In this document: piece after piece, positions 52,356-60,760 of the stretch
Layout: each line of letters starts with the position of its first letter
Numbering within the stretch: position 1 is the stretch's first letter
DNA from: an uncultured Roseobacter sp.
Lineage (GTDB): Bacteria > Pseudomonadota > Alphaproteobacteria > Rhodobacterales > Rhodobacteraceae
Length of the DNA: 64,000 nucleotides
Direction of reading: 5' to 3'
NCBI RefSeq assembly: GCF_947496515.1
Contig: NZ_CANMDB010000017.1
Coordinates: 1-64,000 of the forward strand
Position numbers and translations under genes: made by a program
Notes under the pieces: model-generated
What the model was told of the DNA's origin: nothing
The model's input: the letters and a program-made list of their open reading frames with translations, nothing else
Database searches by the model: none

Positions 52356-53342
52356 ATGCTGCGCATCGGACTTCTGGGCTGTGGCCGCATCGGTAAGGTT
52401 CACGCCATGTCCATCGCCCGGCTGGAGACCGCCCGGCTGGTCGCCGTCGCCGATGCGGTGCCCGCGGCAGCGACGGCCCTGGCCACTGCCACCGGGGCCG
52501 AGGCCCGCAGCAGCGCGGAGGTCATCGCGGCATCCGACGTCGACGCTGTCGTCATCGCAAGCCCCACGGACACGCATTTCGATGTGATCCATGCCGCCGC
52601 CGCGGCGGGCAAGGCCATCTTTTGCGAAAAGCCGGTTGATATGTCCGCTGACCGGATCCGCGCCTGCGAGACGGCGGTGTCAGCCGCGGGCGTGCCCTTC
52701 ATGACAGCGTTCAACCGCCGCTTTGATCCGGGTTTTGCCGACATCCGGTCGCGGATTGTCGCGGGCGAGATCGGGGCCGTTGAGATCGTCACGATCCTGT
52801 CGCGCGATCCCTCCCCGCCACCCATCGGCTATATCGAAAGCTCGGGTGGCATCTTTCGGGACATGATGATCCACGACTTTGACATGGCCCGTTTTCTGCT
52901 GGGGGAGGAGCCAGTACAGGTGTTTGCGGTAGGGGCGGCACTGGTGGATCCGGCCATCGGCGCCGCAGGCGACGTGGACACCGCTGCCGTCACCCTGACG
53001 ACCGCCAGCGGCCAGATCTGCCAGATCTCCAACTCGCGCCGTGCCACCTACGGCTACGATCAGCGGGTCGAAGTGCACGGATCAAAGGGCTTGTTGCGGG
53101 CGGAAAACCATCTGGAAAACACGGTGGAGCTTGCCACGGCTCAGGGCTTCCGTCGCGCGCCCGCCCAGCATTTCTTTCTGGAACGGTATGAGGGAGCCTA
53201 TATGGCGGAAATGGCCCATTTCGTGGAGGCTGTGCAGGCTGGCACGGCGCTGTCGCCGACGCTGCAGGACGGTCTGCGGGCCCAACTGCTCGCGGATGCC
53301 GCGGCGCTGTCGCACGTGGAGGCGCGGCCCGTCCCGCTGTGA
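52356..53342 (+). CDS. iolG: Inositol 2-dehydrogenase
   Basis: A 328-residue Gfo/Idh/MocA dehydrogenase: GLLGCGRIGKVHAMSIARL at the N-terminus, IFCEKPVDMS near residue 90 with the catalytic lysine, and GGIFRDMMIHDFDMARFLLG near residue 165 carrying the aspartate-histidine pair. This block is the one found in IdhA/IolG enzymes that oxidise myo-inositol to 2-keto-myo-inositol with NAD, the first catabolic step. Last gene of the plus-strand iol operon. Among the dehydrogenases in the window, it is the clearest IolG. Confidence 0.92.
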   Translation: MLRIGLLGCGRIGKVHAMSIARLETARLVAVADAVPAAATALATATGAEARSSAEVIAASDVDAVVIASPTDTHFDVIHAAAAAGKAIFCEKPVDMSADRIRACETAVSAAGVPFMTAFNRRFDPGFADIRSRIVAGEIGAVEIVTILSRDPSPPPIGYIESSGGIFRDMMIHDFDMARFLLGEEPVQVFAVGAALVDPAIGAAGDVDTAAVTLTTASGQICQISNSRRATYGYDQRVEVHGSKGLLRAENHLENTVELATAQGFRRAPAQHFFLERYEGAYMAEMAHFVEAVQAGTALSPTLQDGLRAQLLADAAALSHVEARPVPL

Positions 53343-53861
53343 CGATCCTGACCCCCTTGAAGCGCCCCTTTTAAGGCTGCATCACCGCAGAGCGCGGGAC
53401 TTAAAGAGGGCGCAACCGCACGGCTTCGCCTCAAATTGTAGCGGAATACTCCGCCTGAAGCCCCGCCATACCACCGTCTCGTCACCGGATCTTAAGACCG
53501 CCTGCGCAAAGCATTGCGGCCAGATCTTTTTGGGAGGAGGGCGCGCCGATGCGCAGATTGTTTGCCTGTCTTGGCTCGGGAAATTCTTGCACGCCACAGC
53601 ATGCGGCCCAGCAGCTGAGCATCCCGCGCGACGCCCATCTGACAGCCGGGTCGGCGGGCGCCCGGACATCGCCGGAGGATCTGGCGGGCCCTCCCTTGGG
53701 TGTCGTGCAGTGCCCGAAAACCCCCGGGGGCAACGGGATCGGTGAAGGCAAGGTGGGTCTGTGGTATCCGGCCCACGGATCACCCCAGTTGTCGACCGCA
53801 CCCACCCCCCGCGCGCAGCGCGCCGCCGCCTGACGTCTGGCGTGACCGGTCGGTTGATATA
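53343..53861. other. Non-coding gap between iolG and the GGDEF-EAL gene
   Basis: No supported gene. A plus-strand frame at 53549-53833 has a good ribosome-binding site (GGAGGAGG) but its predicted protein is low-complexity, proline-rich and without conserved features, so it is not called. No clear terminator after iolG was found; the promoter of the GGDEF-EAL gene should be in the right part. Confidence 0.55.
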
Positions 53862-55904
53862 ATGGCGCGCGCATCCGGACATCGGCCAGCTCCGGCGGCC
53901 CCCGATCTTGCGCTCACCGCACCTGAGGTGGACGACTTTGATGTTCTGCGGCACCTCAAGACGGCGATCTGGGTCTTTGACGTCGACAACAGTCGGGTCG
54001 TGAAGGCGAATGACGCTGCCGTCAACATCTGGCAGGCAGCTTCCGAAGAGGACCTGTGCGACCGCGACCTGAGCCAGGGCATGTCCATCACCGTGCGCGA
54101 CAGGCTGCGGCAGTACCAGCGGGACTTCATCGACCGCGATGCCAAATTCAATGAGATGTGGACCCTCTACCCGAACGGGGTGCCCACGACCCTCAGGGTG
54201 TACTTCAGCGGTTTCATGCTGCCGGGCGGGCGGATGGCCATGATGTGCGAAGTGCCCGGCGCCGCCGAGGACACACCCGACAATATCCGCAGTGCGGAGG
54301 CCCTGCTGCATACGGACGTCATGATCACGCTTTATGATGACGCGGGCGAGGCACTCTACATGAACCCCATGGCGCGCCGGTCCGCCCCGCGCGGGCAGGC
54401 GCGGTTCCGCGACCGGTTCGTCACCCCGGAAGATCACGACGACATCGTCTGCCAGGCCCTGGAAAAGGGAGAGCACCGGCACGTGGCCGAAGTCATCACC
54501 GAGGCCGGATCCTCATGGTATGATCTGTCAGTCAAGAGATGCACCGATGCGGTCACCGGCCAACCGGCCACGCTGGTCACGGCAGTGGATGTGAGCGAGC
54601 TGAAGATGGCGCGCGACAGGGCCCGCTATCTGGCGGACTGCGACCAGCTGACGGGATGCTACAACCGTGCCTATTTTACCCGCGCTCTGGGTGAACGCTT
54701 GCATGAGGCACAAAAGGACCGTTTTGCGCTGGTGTTCATCGATCTCGACCGGTTCAAACTGATCAACGACAGTTTTGGCCATGAGGTGGGCGATGCCGTC
54801 CTGCACGCGGCGACAGCGCGGCTGCAGGGATGTCTCGGCACGGACGATCTGCTCGCCCGGTTCGGCGGGGATGAGTTTGTGGCCCTGTTGCGTCTGGCCG
54901 AGGGTGAAACCAGCCCCGAGGTCCGCATAGAGGCCATTCAGACAGCCATCAATCAGCCGGTCGTCCACAAATCGACGCGGGTGGCGCTGACCACCAGCAT
55001 CGGTATCGCCATCGTCCCGCCCGGTGCCACCGACTGGTCGGAATACATGAAGCGGGCGGATATCGCTCTGTACGAAAGCAAGCAGGCCGGGCGCAACCGT
55101 GCCTCTCTCTTTGACGAGGATATGAACCGCGCCGCCGCAGAGCGGTTCCGCATCGAGCAGGATCTCAAACGCGCGATTGCCGAAGATCAGTTCATCCTGC
55201 ATTTTCAGCCGCGCGTGGACGCTCAAAGCGGTCGCGTGATGTCGGTGGAGGCACTGGTGCGGTGGGAGCATCCGGTCCGCGGCATGGTGTCCCCCGACGC
55301 CTTCATTCCCGTCTGCGAAGAGACGGGCATGATCGAAGAGCTGGGAAACCTCGTGCTGCGCAAGGCCTGCGACCAGATGATCGCCTGGCACCAGAACGGC
55401 ATGACAATCGGCATGTCCGTCAATGTTTCACCCCGGCAGTTCCTCGACGCCCGGTTCATGGAGATCATCGCGGAGCTGTCGCGCAGGCCCGGGTTTCCGG
55501 TCGGACGGGTGGAGCTGGAGATCACCGAAACGGCGCTGGTCGGGGACCACGATATGCTGGCAGAGCAGCTGCGCCGGATCGTGGATTACGGCTTCCGGGT
55601 GTCGGTCGATGACTTCGGCACCGGCTATTCCAATCTTGCCTATATCTCGCGCTTTCCCATCTGCTGCATTAAGATTGACAAGTCCTTCGTGGATGAGCTG
55701 CCTACCTCGGAACCCATCATCCGCCTGATCCACACCCTGGCGGATCAGATCGGTGCGATCACGGTCGCCGAAGGGGTCGAGACCGAACAACAGGCCAAAG
55801 CCCTGCGCAAGATCGGCTGTCAGCAGATGCAGGGCTATTACTTTGCCTATCCTGTCCCGATGAACGCGCTTGATGTGGAAATCGCCCGGATCGGCCGGAC
55901 TTAG
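53862..55904 (+). CDS. GGDEF-EAL cyclic-di-GMP protein with PAS-like sensor regions
   Basis: A 680-residue cytoplasmic protein. The N-terminal ~240 residues look like two PAS-type modules (DVLRHLKTAIWVFDVDNSRVVKANDAA; LLHTDVMITLYDDAGEALYMNP). The GGDEF domain (about 255-415) has an intact FGGDEF active site, but the inhibitory RxxD site is absent (GTDD at that position). The EAL domain (about 430-675) keeps EALVRWEHP, SVNVSPRQF, ELEITETALV, VDDFGTGYSNLAY and AEGVETEQQAKAL, so phosphodiesterase activity is likely. No membrane helix is seen. Start 53862 is a best guess; the ribosome-binding site is weak. Confidence 0.93.
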   Translation: MARASGHRPAPAAPDLALTAPEVDDFDVLRHLKTAIWVFDVDNSRVVKANDAAVNIWQAASEEDLCDRDLSQGMSITVRDRLRQYQRDFIDRDAKFNEMWTLYPNGVPTTLRVYFSGFMLPGGRMAMMCEVPGAAEDTPDNIRSAEALLHTDVMITLYDDAGEALYMNPMARRSAPRGQARFRDRFVTPEDHDDIVCQALEKGEHRHVAEVITEAGSSWYDLSVKRCTDAVTGQPATLVTAVDVSELKMARDRARYLADCDQLTGCYNRAYFTRALGERLHEAQKDRFALVFIDLDRFKLINDSFGHEVGDAVLHAATARLQGCLGTDDLLARFGGDEFVALLRLAEGETSPEVRIEAIQTAINQPVVHKSTRVALTTSIGIAIVPPGATDWSEYMKRADIALYESKQAGRNRASLFDEDMNRAAAERFRIEQDLKRAIAEDQFILHFQPRVDAQSGRVMSVEALVRWEHPVRGMVSPDAFIPVCEETGMIEELGNLVLRKACDQMIAWHQNGMTIGMSVNVSPRQFLDARFMEIIAELSRRPGFPVGRVELEITETALVGDHDMLAEQLRRIVDYGFRVSVDDFGTGYSNLAYISRFPICCIKIDKSFVDELPTSEPIIRLIHTLADQIGAITVAEGVETEQQAKALRKIGCQQMQGYYFAYPVPMNALDVEIARIGRT

Positions 55905-56404
55905 TCCGCAGGGGCAGCGGCCCGTCGCCGGACGCCGCGGCCTCGATAGGCCAAGGACCGCAGGCGCTCGCGCGTCAGAGACCTTGCGCGCCTGTTTGGT
56001 ACCAACGCCACCTTTCCCGTCTGGCACCCGGTACGGGCACCCTGCAGTCTCGGTCGTTCAACGGGGCCCGCGGGCAATAGCCCCCCAGTTCGGGAAGCAG
56101 ATCGCTGCTCGGGATGCCGAGACGACCCCAAAAAGTCCCGGAACCTGATCCGCAAGGCGGCATCTGTCGTCCATAAACATCGCGTGACTGTGCGCGCCGC
56201 CTAAAATCCGCGCAAACACGCCGGTTCACCGGTCAGGCATCGGCAGGTTACAGCGGATTTTCCCCCCTTCAGGCGAATTGACGTCGCGCTGCATTGCGCC
56301 TGTCTCAAAACCCGTCAGAACACCTCTGGACGCTGTTCAAAATGCTCGTATAACGCGATTTTATCCGACTCACTCACCCTTAAGTATATCAATGGAGCAG
56401 CGAC
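55905..56404. other. Non-coding gap before the RTX gene
   Basis: About 500 bases with no supported gene. Just upstream of the RTX start the sequence becomes AT-richer (GTATAACGCGATTTTATCC, then TTAAGTATATCAATGGAGC), which probably holds the promoter and the GGAG ribosome-binding site. Nothing else recognised. Confidence 0.55.
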
Positions 56405-59173
56405 ATGGCGCAAGGCCGATCCCTTCTCGTCTCGAAAAGCGGCGGGACCAACGCAGAGCACGACGCCACTTTCACCAGCATACCCGCTGCTCTGGCGGCT
56501 GCGCGCCCTGGGGACACGATCCGCATCGATGCAGGCACCTACAGCCCCTTCGAGGTCAAGACATCCGGCACCGCCGAGGCCCCGATCCGGATCGAATCGC
56601 TGTCAGGTCAGCGCGATGTGGTGATTGATGGCCAGGGGGCCAGCGTGAACGCGTTGATCGGCATCACGGGGCAAAGCCACGTCGCCGTGTCGGGATTTGA
56701 CCTCAAGAACGCGCCCAACTTCGGCCTCTATGTGGAGGGATCCGCCGAGGTGAGCCGCGGCATCCTCATTGAAAACAACCGGGTCGATACCACCGGCAAC
56801 TCCGGCATCCACGTCAACGGCGTGAACATGGAAAGGCTCGTCGCCCTCGACACCTACTATCTTCAGGATGTGACCATCCGCGGGAATGAGGTCACCAATA
56901 CCAATACACCCAATGGCCGGAACGAGGCGATTACCCTCGGCGCCGGTGTGGATGGCTTCGTGATCGCGAACAACCACGTGCACAACACCGATCAATACGG
57001 CATCGACGTCAAGGCAGGGGCCAAGAACGGGCGCATCAGTGACAACACCGTGCATGATGTGGAGTACTACGGGATCTACATCGACGCTGGCAGCCGGACG
57101 GTTGAAAATGTCGTGATCAGCGGCAACGACGTCTCCCGCGTCAAGGACGGCATCGTCATCGCCCGCGAGGCGCGCCGCGATCCCGAAAACCCGAACCTCT
57201 TTGATATCGACGTGGTCGGAAACGACATTTCCGAGGTGCGGAACTTCGGGATCCTGCTCTACCGTCACGTGGATGACAGCGGCGCGGGCGCGATAGAGCG
57301 GGTGAGCATCCGCTCCAACACCATCGACGGTGCCGCATCCGACGGGATTCGTGTTGGGAATATCGGCGCTTTTTCCAAGGACATCTCCATCACCGACAAC
57401 CAGATTGCGAATTCAGGCAGTGCGATCTGGGAGAATTCGGGGGTCACGCTCAGCGGCAACCAGACCGCCGCGCTTCAGGTCCGGCAGGTGCCGTCGACGG
57501 ACCGTTCCGAGATCTGGGACCTGAGCGGAGATGACACCATCGAGGGCACGGCGGGGAGCGACCGTGTATGGAGCCTCGCGGGCAACGATACCATCACGGC
57601 CTACGGTGGCGCGGACACCATCAACGCAGGGCGCGGCGATGATGTGATCTTTGCGGGGGCGGGGGATGATTTCATTGTGGCAGGTCACGGCAAGGATACG
57701 ATCTGGGCCGGGGACGGGCACGACACGGTCCGGGGATACGCGGGCGACGACCGGGCCTACGGCGGCGACGGTGCTGACAGGATCATTCTGGGCGCGGGTG
57801 ACGACCAGGCCAACGGTCAAAACGGCAATGACAGGATCGAAGGCGGCGCCGGGCGGGACAAGCTGTGGGGCGATGCCGGTGACGACCGGCTCGACGGCGG
57901 CACCGGCGACGATGTGATCGGCGGCGGCTATGGCAACGATCTGCTGCTGGGCGCGGCGGGCGCCGACGATCTGCGCGGCGATGACGGCCATGACACGCTC
58001 TACGGCGGTGCGGGCAAGGACAGCATCCGCGCGGGCACCGGCAACGACAAGGCCTTTGGCGGCGATGGCGATGACACGCTTTTTGGCGGTACCGGCAACG
58101 ACCGTCTTGAGGGCAACGCGGGCGTTGACACGCTCAAGGGCGGGGACGGGGATGATGCCCTCTGGGGCGGCGATGACGACGACACGCTTTATGGCGAGCA
58201 GGGCCGCGATACGCTCGGCGGCGGCGCCGGCAGCGATACGATCTGGGGCGGTGTCGGTCGGGATGTGGTCAAGGCGGGCACGGGCGACGATTTTGTCGAT
58301 GGCGGCGCCGATGACGACATCCTGCAGGGCGACGAGGGCAATGACACCTTGCTGGGCGCTGGCGGGGCCGACGCGGTGCACGGTGGCCTTGGCAATGACG
58401 TGCTGCGTGGCGGTGCGGGCGATGACACGGTCACGGGCGGGATCGGTCGCGACCGCCTGTTCGGCGATGACGGCAATGACCGGCTGGCGGGCAACGATGG
58501 CGATGACACGCTGCGCGGCGGTGCGGGCAACGATGTGCTGCTCGGTCATGCGGACAACGACATGCTCTTTGGCGAAGCGGGTGCCGACAGGCTCTTTGGC
58601 AGCGCGGGCCAGGACGGTCTGAACGGCGGTGACGGCAATGACCGGCTCGCCGGAGGCATGGGCGACGATACGCTGTGGGGCGAGCAGGGCGATGATCTGC
58701 TGTGGGGCGATGCCGGGTCGGACCGGCTGGTCGGCGGGGCAGGGCGGGACCGTCTGATCGGCGGCACCGGCAACGACCGGCTCGAAGGCGGCTTCGGCGT
58801 CGACTTCCTGCGTGGGCAGGAAGGCGATGATGCCTTTGTGTTCCGCGACGCCGGTGCGTCCACCCCCTGGTCCACGGACGTGATCGCCTGGATGGAGGGG
58901 GTCGGCCGCGCGGGCGGCGACGTGATCGATCTGTCGGGCATCGACGCGGACACAACCCGCGCCGGGTCGGATGCGTTCAACTTTATCGGGGTCTCCAGCA
59001 CAGCGGATGCGCTGGCCAAGGGGGCGGGGACGCTCTGGCTGCAGAATGTCGATGGCAAAACCACGGTCTTTGCGCTTACGAATGACGATCGCCGGATCGA
59101 CCTCGCGATCGAGATCCACGATGGCAGCGCCCTGTCCGCCTCGGATTACACCGCCTGGGATTTTCTGCTTTAG
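56405..59173 (+). CDS. Secreted beta-helix protein with a long RTX repeat region
   Basis: A 922-residue exoprotein. After an 18-residue lead, residues about 20-370 form a right-handed parallel beta-helix (ENNRVDTTGNSGIHVNGV, GFVIANNHVHNTDQYGIDVK, NVVISGNDVSRVKDGIVI). Residues about 376-809 hold roughly 45-48 calcium-binding nonapeptides of the GGxGxDxLx kind (for example GGAGNDVLLG), followed by a C-terminal secretion region ending TAWDFLL. The order resembles mannuronan C5-epimerases, but their YG(F/I)DPH catalytic motif is not seen; the nearest stretch reads YGIDVK. It is probably a type I-secreted surface or matrix protein, possibly a polysaccharide-active enzyme. It stands next to polysaccharide genes. 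Confidence 0.92.
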   Translation: MAQGRSLLVSKSGGTNAEHDATFTSIPAALAAARPGDTIRIDAGTYSPFEVKTSGTAEAPIRIESLSGQRDVVIDGQGASVNALIGITGQSHVAVSGFDLKNAPNFGLYVEGSAEVSRGILIENNRVDTTGNSGIHVNGVNMERLVALDTYYLQDVTIRGNEVTNTNTPNGRNEAITLGAGVDGFVIANNHVHNTDQYGIDVKAGAKNGRISDNTVHDVEYYGIYIDAGSRTVENVVISGNDVSRVKDGIVIAREARRDPENPNLFDIDVVGNDISEVRNFGILLYRHVDDSGAGAIERVSIRSNTIDGAASDGIRVGNIGAFSKDISITDNQIANSGSAIWENSGVTLSGNQTAALQVRQVPSTDRSEIWDLSGDDTIEGTAGSDRVWSLAGNDTITAYGGADTINAGRGDDVIFAGAGDDFIVAGHGKDTIWAGDGHDTVRGYAGDDRAYGGDGADRIILGAGDDQANGQNGNDRIEGGAGRDKLWGDAGDDRLDGGTGDDVIGGGYGNDLLLGAAGADDLRGDDGHDTLYGGAGKDSIRAGTGNDKAFGGDGDDTLFGGTGNDRLEGNAGVDTLKGGDGDDALWGGDDDDTLYGEQGRDTLGGGAGSDTIWGGVGRDVVKAGTGDDFVDGGADDDILQGDEGNDTLLGAGGADAVHGGLGNDVLRGGAGDDTVTGGIGRDRLFGDDGNDRLAGNDGDDTLRGGAGNDVLLGHADNDMLFGEAGADRLFGSAGQDGLNGGDGNDRLAGGMGDDTLWGEQGDDLLWGDAGSDRLVGGAGRDRLIGGTGNDRLEGGFGVDFLRGQEGDDAFVFRDAGASTPWSTDVIAWMEGVGRAGGDVIDLSGIDADTTRAGSDAFNFIGVSSTADALAKGAGTLWLQNVDGKTTVFALTNDDRRIDLAIEIHDGSALSASDYTAWDFLL

Positions 59174-59204
59174 CGGCGCGGATCCCCGGTACCCTGCCGC
59201 CCGG

Positions 59205-60257
59205 TCAGAGTTCGGTCGGCAGGTTGCTCTGACGCAGCAACCGCCGCATCGTCCGCGACCGGCGCGGGTTGAACTGGATGGAATAGCGCACACGGGGGTT
59301 GAGGTGCTGGAACTTGGGCGGCTTTTCCCGCCTGAGCCGGGTGCCCGCGTTGCGCACAAAGCGGTAGCTGAAATCACGGATGCGGTAAACGGCGTAGGAC
59401 GCCGTCGACATGGTGTTGATCTGCCCCGCCCGGACAAAGGCTGACACGGCCCGGACCAGCTTGCCATGACGCGCTTGCGCGATGGCGAGCTCCGCAATGG
59501 CCTGGGACTGGGCAAGACGCATCAGGTCGCCCTGCACATCAGGGTGCCGCAGCGCCACGATCTCCAGCATCTTCAGCCGTGCCTGCGCCATGCGCAGATG
59601 GTTGCGGGACATGGACGCATCATCGTAGCGGTAGCCGGTCAGGTATTCCGGCACCACCCCGATGGTCCAGTCATGCGAGATCAGCACCTGTAGCAGGTAA
59701 TCCTCGCACCCCAGCCGGTTCAGGTCAGTATTGTAGCCGCCGACCTGTTCGAACGCGCTGCGCCGGATCAGGATCGAGCTGCCGTTGCCAACACAGTTAT
59801 AAAGCAGGGACGGCCCGAAGATCCGGCCCGACCAGCAGGTATAGGCGCCATCGCGGATAAGATAGCACCAGGTGTCGATCCTCCTGAACAGCGTGTAGAC
59901 GAGGCCCATCTCGGGCCCGCCTTCGTCAAAGACGGCCAGCTGCTTTTCGATCTTTTCGTGGTGCCAGACATCATCCGCATCCACAGGTGCGATGAACTCA
60001 CCGGAGCCCGCGCGCGCCCCGGTGTTTCGGGTCGGCACCAGACCGCGGTTGGGTGTCACCATCACCTTGATGCGCGCATCTTCCCGCGCGTGGCGTCGGG
60101 CGACCGCTTCGGTGTCATCGGTGGCGCCATCGACGACAACGATGATTTCCAGCTTGCGATGAGTCTGGTTACGCACGCTGTCCAGCGTCATGTCCAGTGT
60201 CGCCTCGGCGTTGTACGCCGGTACAACGACCGTCACCAAGCTATCGCCCTTTGGCAT
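59205..60257 (-). CDS. Family 2 glycosyltransferase
   Basis: A 350-residue GT-A glycosyltransferase: VTVVVPAYNAEATLDMTLDSV at the N-terminus, IIVVVDGATDDTEAV for nucleotide binding, NTGARAGSGEFIAPVDADDVW with the metal-binding DADD near residue 95, and GCEDYLLQVLIS (ED motif) near 183. The C-terminal ~100 residues are basic and may touch the membrane. The ribosome-binding site before the ATG at 60257 is weak. It probably adds a sugar to a surface polysaccharide; donor and acceptor unknown. Confidence 0.92.
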   Translation of the reverse strand: MPKGDSLVTVVVPAYNAEATLDMTLDSVRNQTHRKLEIIVVVDGATDDTEAVARRHAREDARIKVMVTPNRGLVPTRNTGARAGSGEFIAPVDADDVWHHEKIEKQLAVFDEGGPEMGLVYTLFRRIDTWCYLIRDGAYTCWSGRIFGPSLLYNCVGNGSSILIRRSAFEQVGGYNTDLNRLGCEDYLLQVLISHDWTIGVVPEYLTGYRYDDASMSRNHLRMAQARLKMLEIVALRHPDVQGDLMRLAQSQAIAELAIAQARHGKLVRAVSAFVRAGQINTMSTASYAVYRIRDFSYRFVRNAGTRLRREKPPKFQHLNPRVRYSIQFNPRRSRTMRRLLRQSNLPTEL

Positions 60258-60760
60258 ACTTACACATCCACTCTGTAACCCCTCCTTTAGTATCTAGGTA
60301 AACTGCCGCGGTTGGAAGACAACGACATGACATTCGGGGCAAAACCAGCGGTAACCGGCTGGCATGGGGGGGGCTTTGTGATCGAAAAAAAGGCGCATGT
60401 GACCTTTGGCGGCAAAAAGCAGCGGTGCACCGGCGGGGCTCCGCACGTCGAGGGCGATGCCCGTGGACAGCCGGTGCGAATCCCCCGAACATGGAACGGG
60501 AAATGTCGGAGCCGTGGCGCGTCAAAGCGTCCGCGTTTCCGGTTCATTCTGTCCCGTCCCCGCGGGCATCAGCGAAGGAACAGCATGACAGACTGCAGGG
60601 TGTCGTTGCGGGAGCCGGACGGGCGGCCCGCCCCCGTCGGCAAGCCCGGCGGCCCGGGTCTTGCCGTGCGCAATGCAGGCGATCCTGTCCTCCGCGGGGG
60701 GCGCAGCACGTGTCACTGTGAATGTTCTGGCGCCACCGGTGCCGGTCGCGGGGCCGCCCG
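60258..60760. other. Gap between a glycosyltransferase and a flippase
   Basis: About 500 bases between divergent genes, presumably holding both promoters. A plus-strand frame at 60327-60764 starts MTFGAKPAVTGWHGGGFVIE after a GGAAG site, but beyond about 40 residues it becomes arginine/proline/glycine-rich noise and is not called. No repeats or terminators recognised. Confidence 0.5.

Noticed and set aside
53549-53833. 94-codon frame with a good GGAGGAGG site before the GGDEF-EAL gene
   Set aside because: Beyond the start signal the product is low-complexity and I see no conserved motif; kept only as a note.
53382-54482. 366-codon minus-strand frame over the start of the GGDEF-EAL gene
   Set aside because: It is antisense to clear PAS-like coding sequence and lacks features of its own.
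57530-58830. Dense short tandem repeats that could suggest CRISPR or a satellite array
   Set aside because: The period is 27 bases (9 codons), the units vary, and they encode RTX nonapeptides in an intact frame.
57413-59515. 700-codon minus-strand open frame opposite the RTX repeats
   Set aside because: It is the repetitive antisense of the GGxGxD codons (Val/Ala/Ile-rich), with no ribosome-binding site or known domain.
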